NCBI GenBank assembly: GCA_024690635.1
Contig: JAILOW010000016.1
Span: 1-5,402, forward strand
Length of the DNA stretch: 5,402 bases
From: Butyrivibrio sp.
GTDB taxonomy: Bacteria; Bacillota_A; Clostridia; Lachnospirales; Lachnospiraceae
Reading direction: 5' to 3'
Both the position numbers and the translations under genes were made by a program. Positions 1 to 4,293 of the stretch are shown here, piece by piece. The number at the start of each line of letters is the position of its first letter. The first letter of the stretch is position 1. The notes beneath the pieces were generated by a model that saw only the letters and a program-made list of their open reading frames with translations, was not told the origin of the DNA and did not search any database.

Positions 1-494
1 ACATCGATACGCTTACGGGGCTTTATAACAGAGCTTACCTTGACTACCAGCTTGAAAACGGCATGAAGATACCGGGCAAATATCACGGCGGAATAATGAT
101 AGACGTTGATTATTTCAAGCAGATAAACGATACCTACGGCCATTCAGTGGGCGATGAAGCGCTTATAGATGTAGCCAGGATCATAACACTGGCAAAGCCC
201 GACAAGGCTATCGCCACGAGATTTGCCGGGGATGAATTCATTATTCTTTTGGCAGATACATCGGAAAAGGAACTTGAGAGCGTCCTTAAGAGCTTTAAGG
301 ATGAGCTAAAGCTCTTTAATGAGACTGAGCAAAGACTTTACAAGCTTTCTCTTTCCATGGGATACAGTATATTTGAGCCCGGAAAAGATTCAGTGGACGA
401 CTTCCTGAAACATATGGATGACAAGATGTACAAGGAAAAGGAAGAAACCCATGCCAGGAAAATCGACGATGACAAGGAAAAAGCTGGCTCTTGA
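1..494 (+). CDS. GGDEF-domain protein, probable diguanylate cyclase (3' part only)
   Basis: The gene is open from the window edge; its reading frame starts at base 3. The 163 visible codons are almost exactly one GGDEF domain, so the sensory or receiver region lies upstream. The fragment opens with the typical DTLTGLYNR (fragment residues 2-10), followed by IDVDYFKQINDTYGH (33-47), which supplies the metal-binding Asp and substrate-contacting Asn/Asp. The active-site signature is RFAGDEF, with AGDEF at residues 75-79 (bases 225-239). The first Gly is Ala, but Asp-Glu-Phe is intact, and SGDEF/AGDEF variants are known to be active, so condensation of two GTP into cyclic di-GMP is expected. The inhibitory I-site (RxxD five residues before the signature) is absent; PDKA is there instead. 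The end, MDDKMYKEKEE, matches the family's closing helix, and a short charged tail follows. The 3' end overlaps nth by 44 bases. Confidence 0.93.
   Translation, partial: IDTLTGLYNRAYLDYQLENGMKIPGKYHGGIMIDVDYFKQINDTYGHSVGDEALIDVARIITLAKPDKAIATRFAGDEFIILLADTSEKELESVLKSFKDELKLFNETEQRLYKLSLSMGYSIFEPGKDSVDDFLKHMDDKMYKEKEETHARKIDDDKEKAGS
440..444 (+). promoter_or_regulatory. Ribosome binding site deciding the nth start
   Basis: GGAAG lies 6 bases before the ATG at 451, inside the end of the GGDEF gene. The alternative ATG at 469 has AGGA at 456-459 with a 9-base gap. It would give a 211-residue protein, the same length as E. coli Nth as I recall it. The in-frame ATG at 418 has no purine-rich site before it. 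I chose 451 for its better-placed site, but 469 is a close second. Confidence 0.55.
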
Positions 495-1104
495 AGTTAT
501 CGAGAGATTAAAAAATGAATACCCCGCAGCGCACTGCACACTGGACTATTCCCAGGCGTGGCAGCTTCTCGTGAGCGTGAGGCTTGCAGCTCAGTGCACC
601 GATGCCAGAGTAGATAAGACGACTCCATTATTATATGAAAAGTTCCCAAGCATCGAAGCTCTTGCAAATGCTCCCGTTGATGAGATCGAAAAGATCATTC
701 GTCCCTGCGGACTTGGCAATTCAAAGGCTAGAGATATATCAGCCTGCATGAAGATGCTTCATGAGGTGTATAAGGATAAAGTCCCGGATACCATGGAGGA
801 GCTTTTAAAGCTTCCGGGTGTCGGAAGGAAAAGTGCCAATCTGGTACTTGGTGATGTGTACGGGAAACCTGCCATAGTCACCGATACCCACTGCATCAGG
901 ATTTCCAATCTCATCGGTCTTGTAGATGATGAAAAAGATCCTTATAAAGTAGAAAAGGCGTTAAGACTGATAGTACCGCCGGAAGAAGGAAATGATCTTT
1001 GTCACAGATTTGTTCTTCATGGAAGGGCCGTATGCGTAGCCAGAAGACCGGACTGCACAAATTGCTGCCTCAAAGATATATGTAAGACCGGCAAAAAGGC
1101 ATGA
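451..1104 (+). CDS. nth: Endonuclease III (DNA glycosylase / AP lyase)
   Basis: This bifunctional base-excision-repair enzyme removes oxidised pyrimidines from DNA and cleaves the abasic site by beta-elimination. The product is 217 residues from this start, close to the usual 210-220. The helix-hairpin-helix is at about residues 111-136, with LPGVGRK at 121-127; Lys127 corresponds to the Schiff-base lysine (E. coli Lys120). The general-acid Asp is Asp145 in VTDTH (E. coli Asp138 in VDTH). The AAQCTD segment (46-51) places Gln48 where the family inserts Gln into the DNA helix. The C-terminal [4Fe-4S] loop is complete: Cys195, Cys202, Cys205 and Cys211 give C-x6-C-x2-C-x5-C. An extra Cys206 sits beside the third ligand. 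The start lies inside the GGDEF gene, which suggests translational coupling. No convincing terminator follows, so transcripts may read into the next gene. Confidence 0.96.
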   Translation: MPGKSTMTRKKLALEVIERLKNEYPAAHCTLDYSQAWQLLVSVRLAAQCTDARVDKTTPLLYEKFPSIEALANAPVDEIEKIIRPCGLGNSKARDISACMKMLHEVYKDKVPDTMEELLKLPGVGRKSANLVLGDVYGKPAIVTDTHCIRISNLIGLVDDEKDPYKVEKALRLIVPPEEGNDLCHRFVLHGRAVCVARRPDCTNCCLKDICKTGKKA

Positions 1105-1134
1105 TAAGAGGCTTTCAAAAAAGTTTTAAAGGGA

Positions 1135-1152
1135 TTATAAACTAGTTTATAA
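1135..1152 (+). repeat. Perfect 18-bp palindrome upstream of the microprotein promoter
   Basis: TTATAAACTAGTTTATAA reads identically on both strands, centred between 1143 and 1144. It ends 9 bases before the -35 box of the next promoter. It has no spacer and is AT-rich with no following T-run, so it is a poor RNA terminator. The shape fits the binding site of a dimeric regulator acting on the promoter at 1162-1190, but no protein can be named. Chance occurrence in AT-rich spacer DNA is also possible. Confidence 0.5.
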
Positions 1153-1171
1153 AAAGGTTATTTGACCTTTT
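1152..1171 (+). repeat. Inverted repeat overlapping the -35 box
   Basis: AAAAGGT (1152-1158) and ACCTTTT (1165-1171) are perfect 7-base inverted copies around a 6-base spacer. The right arm covers part of the -35 element TTGACC (1162-1167), so a bound protein would block polymerase. As RNA it could be a weak end-point for nth transcripts, but the trailing T-run is only four bases. It may be an operator, a weak terminator, or both. Confidence 0.4.
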
Positions 1172-1190
1172 GAACTTGTCTGTTTACAAT
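1162..1190 (+). promoter_or_regulatory. Sigma-A-type promoter for the microprotein gene
   Basis: TTGACC (1162-1167) and TACAAT (1185-1190) are separated by exactly 17 bases, each one mismatch from the housekeeping consensus. Transcription should start near 1197, leaving a leader of about 45 bases before the ATG at 1242. The upstream in-frame ATG at 1170 lies between the two boxes and so cannot be on this transcript. Confidence 0.8.
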
Positions 1191-1224
1191 ACTTATGTTA
1201 TCAGAAATGCGCTTGTTTTGCGTA

Positions 1225-1234
1225 AGAAGGCAGG
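1225..1234 (+). promoter_or_regulatory. Ribosome binding site of the microprotein gene
   Basis: AGAAGGCAGG contains two purine cores. AGG at 1232-1234 lies 7 bases before the ATG at 1242, and AGAAGG lies 11 bases before it. Together with the promoter position, this fixes the start at 1242 rather than 1170. The segment also lies in a short imperfect direct repeat whose second copy is at 1498-1514. Confidence 0.65.
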
Positions 1235-1241
1235 TATTATT

Positions 1242-1445
1242 ATGGATGCTAATGGATTAAATGCTGAACAGCAAGCACTTCTTGCCAGCATTATGGGAAA
1301 GTCCTCGCAGCAGGGCAGTGGTGGCGGTTTTGCGGCTACCCCGGCAGCAGCTCCCGCACCCGCAGCAGCACCGAATCCCGCAGATGAAGGAAAGATGCTC
1401 AGTCAGGCAGAAATTGATGCACTTATCGCATCTATGAATAAGTGA
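1242..1445 (+). CDS. Small protein with twin FliM/FliN-like helical motifs and Ala/Pro linker
   Basis: The 67-residue product has three parts. Residues 6-20 (LNAEQQALLASIMGK) look helical. Residues 21-51 form a Gly/Gln then Ala/Pro-rich flexible linker. Residues 52-67 contain LSQAEIDALIASM, nearly the LSQ(D/E)EIDALL peptide at the N-terminus of flagellar switch proteins FliM and FliN/FliY, which binds CheY~P and CheC-type phosphatases. The two helices share AExxALxAS at a constant 48-residue offset (A8E9, A12L13, A15S16 against A56E57, A60L61, A63S64). There is no signal peptide, membrane segment or enzymatic domain, so it is probably cytoplasmic. It has its own promoter and terminator and lies about 200 bases upstream of a chemoreceptor gene. 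I infer a bivalent adaptor or decoy for chemotaxis or switch proteins. I do not recognise it as a named family, and the role is unproven. Confidence 0.82.
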   Translation: MDANGLNAEQQALLASIMGKSSQQGSGGGFAATPAAAPAPAAAPNPADEGKMLSQAEIDALIASMNK

Positions 1446-1455
1446 TAGTTAATAT

Positions 1456-1489
1456 CCTCGATTCATTAATTTTGGATCGAGGTTTTTTT
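1456..1489 (+). terminator. Intrinsic terminator after the microprotein gene
   Basis: CCTCGATTCA (1456-1465) pairs with TGGATCGAGG (1473-1482) over 10 base pairs, one of them G-U, around a 7-base loop. Seven T residues follow at 1483-1489. It starts 10 bases after the stop codon, so the microprotein is a single-gene transcript or the end of an nth read-through transcript, and the MCP needs its own promoter. Confidence 0.93.
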
Positions 1490-1504
1490 ACGTCCATTTT
1501 TGCG

Positions 1505-1530
1505 TAAAGAAGGCCACTAATAGACGATTA
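1505..1530 (+). promoter_or_regulatory. Possible sigma-D (flagellar) promoter for the MCP gene
   Basis: TAAA (1505-1508), a 14-base spacer, then GACGATTA (1523-1530). Flagellar sigma factors (SigD/FliA) recognise roughly TAAA, about 15 bases, GCCGATAA; the -10 here matches 6 of 8. Chemoreceptor genes are classic targets of this sigma factor. The leader would be about 115 bases. The spacer is one base short, and the same bases form part of a short repeat with the microprotein leader, so this remains tentative. Confidence 0.42.
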
Positions 1531-1579
1531 AATGATTATGAAATTATTATAAATCCGCACCATATCTGAAGATTTAAGT

Positions 1580-1585
1580 TATAAT
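1580..1585 (+). promoter_or_regulatory. Possible housekeeping -10 box upstream of the MCP gene
   Basis: TATAAT is a perfect -10 hexamer 67 bases before the MCP start codon. No good -35 lies 16-18 bases upstream; the 17-base spacing gives GCACCA. There is no extended TG motif. In such AT-rich DNA the hexamer may be chance. It is an alternative to the sigma-D candidate. Confidence 0.3.
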
Positions 1586-1652
1586 TAATTTTAATGTAAT
1601 GCTAATTACCTTATTTATATGAAATGCCTTATGGCGGAACGGAGTATTTGTT

Positions 1653-3689
1653 ATGGGAAAAAAGGCAGACAAGACAAAAAATGATCAGAGAGTTAAAGCT
1701 AAAAAAAGCGTAAGTGGCAAACTCTTGAAGGTACTTATACCTATGATAGCTGTATCTATCATGGTCATTATGCTGATCGTGGCTACGCAAGCCAGAAAGA
1801 TCATTACGAATCTGGCAATGGATAACCTTCAGCAGGAGTCGAATTATTACGCTGCAAAGACCGGAAGTGAGATTACAAACCTTGTAGAATATTTGGAGGC
1901 AAGTGCTGACGCCCTTGGCTCGGTATCTTTCCCCAATGATAATGCTATGGCAAGTTTTCTTTTACCTACCTTGTCGAGAAACGAATATGTTCCTAACGGA
2001 CTCTATGCAGCAACAAGTGACGGAGGCTGGATCGATCCTTCCGGATGGGTACCTGACCCCGATTATGATGCTACCACCAGAGACTGGTACATCGAAGGAA
2101 TGAACCACGAACATTTTGAGGCCGGTGAGCCTTATCTGGACAGTCAGACAGGATCCATCGTTGTTTCTTTCTCAAGAAAGATCAAATTTGCAGATGCCAG
2201 AGTAGGCGTCGGAGCAGCTGACTACACTCTGGACGGCATCGTTGAAGAGATCAGCTCCTTAAAGCCTGTCAGAACAGGTGGCGCCCTTCTTCTTTACAAC
2301 GACACGGTTCTTTCTTATTTTGACAGCTCTTTTAACGGAACAAAAGTAACTGAGCATTCCGAGGATAAATTTCTCAACGAAGCTTATGCATATGCAAATT
2401 CGGGAAATACAGCTGTGACCAGTATCAAATCTCAGAACGGAACTACCTATTTTGTATCCGTAAGTGAGATACCCGGAACACAGTGGAAGCTTCTTTGCTC
2501 GGTTTCACAAAGTGATGTCCTTGCAGAACTTACAAGATTCCAGTATATCTGCATAGGAATCATGCTGGTTATGATCCTCGTTATCTCAATAGTTCTGTTC
2601 AGACTTATCAACAGAATGGTATCAAAGCCCGTAAGTGCCCTTACAAACAATATCACAAGGATTACAGATGGCGACTTTACAGTTGAGATCCCTGATGGTG
2701 GAAACGATGAGATCGGCCTTATGAATACCAACATGAAGTCTTTTGTGACTCATATGAGAGGTACTCTTGGAAATATCCAGTCTGAGACCAACAGACTTGC
2801 GGAGGAAGCTGAGAGCAGTAAGGATGCTTCCGGAAAGCTTAATATTCAGGCTTCCGAGCAGTCCGTAAACATGAACCAGATCAAGGATGCCATGAACGGA
2901 ATGGCAAGCGCGGTTACCGAACTTGCAAACAATGCTACAGAGCTTGCTCAGGAAGTCGCCGAGCTTATGGATCAGGGTAACAATACAAAAGAAACCGTTA
3001 ATGACCTTGTTGGCAAGGCAAAAGACGGACAGCGTGATATGGAGATCGTTCAAAACGGTATGGACAAGATCGCCACATCCATGAATGATATGAATGCAGA
3101 TGTACAGGCTGTTGGTGAATCTGCTCAGCAGATCAACTCCATTATCGAGATCATCAACTCCATCGCATCCCAGACAAACCTTCTGTCTCTCAATGCTTCC
3201 ATTGAGGCTGCAAGAGCAGGCGAAGCAGGAAAAGGATTTGCGGTTGTAGCTTCCGAGATTGGGCAGCTTGCTTCCAATTCCGCCGATTCCACAACTCAGA
3301 TCGGCAAGATCATTGCTGAGATCACAGAGCAGATCAAATCTCTTTCCGAAAAATCAGAGGCTAATCTCCAGGAGATCAATGCAAGCTCTGATGCTGTTAA
3401 GACAGCCGGTGAAACCTTTGAGGAGATTTTCTCAAGTCTTGATCATACAAGCGATACAGTAAATCGTATGATCGAAAAGATCGGAAACGTTGATACCATC
3501 GCAACATCAGTGGCAGCCATCTCCGAAGAGCAGTCTGCAAGTACAGAGGAAGTAACTGCAACCACAGATAACCTTGCCATCAGTGCAGAGCAGGTTGCAA
3601 CCGAAAGCCAGGGAGTGGATGAGAGTGCTACTTCAGTTTCATCTGCTGCAGCTACCATCGAAGATTTCGTAAAGACATTTAAAATATGA
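1653..3689 (+). CDS. Methyl-accepting chemotaxis protein, dCache amino-acid-type sensor
   Basis: This 678-residue transmembrane chemoreceptor signals to CheA/CheW. GGAG lies 8 bases before the ATG. Order of parts: basic cytoplasmic N-terminus; membrane helix about 24-46; extracellular dCache sensor about 50-290; membrane helix about 296-319; HAMP about 320-370 (Pro326, DEIG at 352-355); coiled-coil signalling domain to the end. The tip, about 499-540, contains [20 protein letters not shown] and [11 protein letters not shown]. About 160 residues follow the tip glutamate, which fits the long 44-heptad class typical of Firmicutes. Methylation-like sites are [10 protein letters not shown] (621-630) and [10 protein letters not shown] (628-637). 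The sensor has Tyr138, Arg143, Trp145, Tyr146, Tyr161, Asp163 and Asp190, the residue set and spacing I recall for amino-acid-binding dCache receptors such as PctA. An amino acid or related amine is therefore the likely attractant. It is probably cotranscribed with the following gene. Confidence 0.96.
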   Translation: MGKKADKTKNDQRVKAKKSVSGKLLKVLIPMIAVSIMVIMLIVATQARKIITNLAMDNLQQESNYYAAKTGSEITNLVEYLEASADALGSVSFPNDNAMASFLLPTLSRNEYVPNGLYAATSDGGWIDPSGWVPDPDYDATTRDWYIEGMNHEHFEAGEPYLDSQTGSIVVSFSRKIKFADARVGVGAADYTLDGIVEEISSLKPVRTGGALLLYNDTVLSYFDSSFNGTKVTEHSEDKFLNEAYAYANSGNTAVTSIKSQNGTTYFVSVSEIPGTQWKLLCSVSQSDVLAELTRFQYICIGIMLVMILVISIVLFRLINRMVSKPVSALTNNITRITDGDFTVEIPDGGNDEIGLMNTNMKSFVTHMRGTLGNIQSETNRLAEEAESSKDASGKLNIQASEQSVNMNQIKDAMNGMASAVTELANNATELAQEVAELMDQGNNTKETVNDLVGKAKDGQRDMEIVQNGMDKIATSMNDMNADVQAVGESAQQINSIIEIINSIASQTNLLSLNASIEAARAGEAGKGFAVVASEIGQLASNSADSTTQIGKIIAEITEQIKSLSEKSEANLQEINASSDAVKTAGETFEEIFSSLDHTSDTVNRMIEKIGNVDTIATSVAAISEEQSASTEEVTATTDNLAISAEQVATESQGVDESATSVSSAAATIEDFVKTFKI

Positions 3690-3731
3690 TAGAATAGATA
3701 TATCAAAACAAAGTGTTGAAAGGGGGCTTCC

Positions 3732-4031
3732 ATGTATATCGCAATGCAGTGTGCAGACAGCAACGGCACCTTGAATACCGAGATCTGTACTTTCTATGGC
3801 ATAAGGTACGATACCAGATACAGATCTGCTGTCATATCAACCGAACATCTCAATCATGACTACGTGATTCCTATGAATCCGCAGGACTATGAGCTTGCCG
3901 TTAAACAGATCATGGCAGCCATGAATGCTCATGCTGATATGATCAATATCGAAAAGGGTATTGTCTGCAGAGGCAGAAAAGGCGAATCCAGACATGTAGA
4001 ACCCCAAAAGCTCAATATCGTTCCTGTGTGA
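3732..4031 (+). CDS. Hypothetical protein, 99 residues, downstream of MCP
   Basis: I do not recognise this product. The ATG is preceded by AAAGGGGG with a 5-base gap, a strong ribosome binding site. It starts 42 bases after the MCP stop with no terminator between, and a strong terminator follows, so it very probably shares the MCP transcript. There is no signal peptide or membrane segment. The first half is rich in Tyr, Arg and Thr (YGIRYDTRYRSAV at 22-34) and may form strands. Residues about 50-70 (PQDYELAVKQIMAAMNAHAD) look like an amphipathic helix. The C-terminal third is basic (CRGRKGESRH at 79-88). Three Cys (7, 19, 79) are too scattered to suggest a metal site. The context hints at chemotaxis or receptor function, but the sequence alone does not show it. 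Confidence 0.82.
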   Translation: MYIAMQCADSNGTLNTEICTFYGIRYDTRYRSAVISTEHLNHDYVIPMNPQDYELAVKQIMAAMNAHADMINIEKGIVCRGRKGESRHVEPQKLNIVPV

Positions 4032-4077
4032 TCAGGTATCTGAAACTAAGTTTCTTCATTATGTAAAAAAATATTTG

Positions 4078-4120
4078 AGACAGGTGTGTTGCCGCGAAAC
4101 GGCATCACACCTGTCTTTTT
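4078..4120 (+). terminator. Strong intrinsic terminator after the MCP operon
   Basis: AGACAGGTGTG (4078-4088) pairs perfectly with CACACCTGTCT (4106-4116). After one T-T mismatch, TGCCG (4090-4094) pairs with CGGCA (4100-4104), leaving the loop CGAAA. The T-run is 4116-4120, with further T residues after a GA interruption. It lies 46 bases after the stop of the 99-residue gene and cleanly ends the MCP transcription unit. Confidence 0.95.
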
Positions 4121-4196
4121 GATTTTGTATCAAACATTTTTGAAAAAAGAACAAAAAAAGGTTCTAATATGATGATAATTATGATTGAAATAATAG

Positions 4197-4202
4197 TATA
4201 AT
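4197..4202 (+). promoter_or_regulatory. Likely -10 box of the secreted-protein gene
   Basis: TATAAT is a perfect -10 hexamer in the spacer between the strong terminator and the next gene, which must have its own promoter. The -35 region is weak: GATAAT at 17-base spacing. An alternative is TTGAAA (4185-4190) with AAGAAT (4208-4213), also 17 bases apart. Either gives a leader of roughly 75-85 bases. The rest of 4121-4293 is AT-rich and shows no small gene or riboswitch that I can recognise. Confidence 0.5.
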
Positions 4203-4293
4203 ATGAAAAGAATTTTTGGAAATTTTATTTCATTTTCATGATCCAACAAATTTTTTCACAAGATAAATATTCTTTTGAGGAGGAAAAAGTAAG

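Noticed and set aside
418..450. ATG at 418 as the nth start
   Set aside because: No purine-rich site precedes it, and the added residues are a shadow of the GGDEF gene's closing helix. Starts at 451 or 469 fit the family length better.
1112..1131. AT-rich hairpin after nth as a terminator
   Set aside because: The stem is CTTT/AAAA against TTTT/AAAG with a bulge, has no G-C core and no T-run after it. It is too weak to call.
1170..1241. Upstream in-frame ATG at 1170 that would extend the microprotein to 91 residues
   Set aside because: The ATG lies between the -35 and -10 boxes of the promoter at 1162-1190 and has no ribosome binding site. The ATG at 1242 has one, and the extra 24 residues look like translated leader.
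1903..2103. Alternative + frame inside the MCP sensor
   Set aside because: No ribosome binding site and no recognisable product. The dCache frame is clearly the coding one here.
2447..3053. Two overlapping minus-strand open frames (2447-2734 and 2622-3053)
   Set aside because: Both lie inside the MCP, whose domains are unmistakable in the + frame. The products resemble nothing known and are shadows.
3259..3462. Alternative + frame inside the MCP signalling domain
   Set aside because: Out-of-frame reading of the conserved tip region; an Arg/Leu/Ser-rich shadow product.
3443..3769. Minus-strand open frame spanning the MCP end and the next gene's start
   Set aside because: It is antisense to the MCP signalling domain and to the strong ribosome binding site at 3719-3726, and its product is low-complexity reverse-complement sequence.
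4042..4054. GAAAC-TAA-GTTTC hairpin before the strong terminator
   Set aside because: Only five base pairs with a 3-base loop and no T-run. It is probably chance.
4148..4165. AGAAC / GTTCT inverted repeat around an A-run
   Set aside because: Five-base arms in AT-rich spacer, not positioned on a clear promoter element. The evidence is insufficient for an operator.
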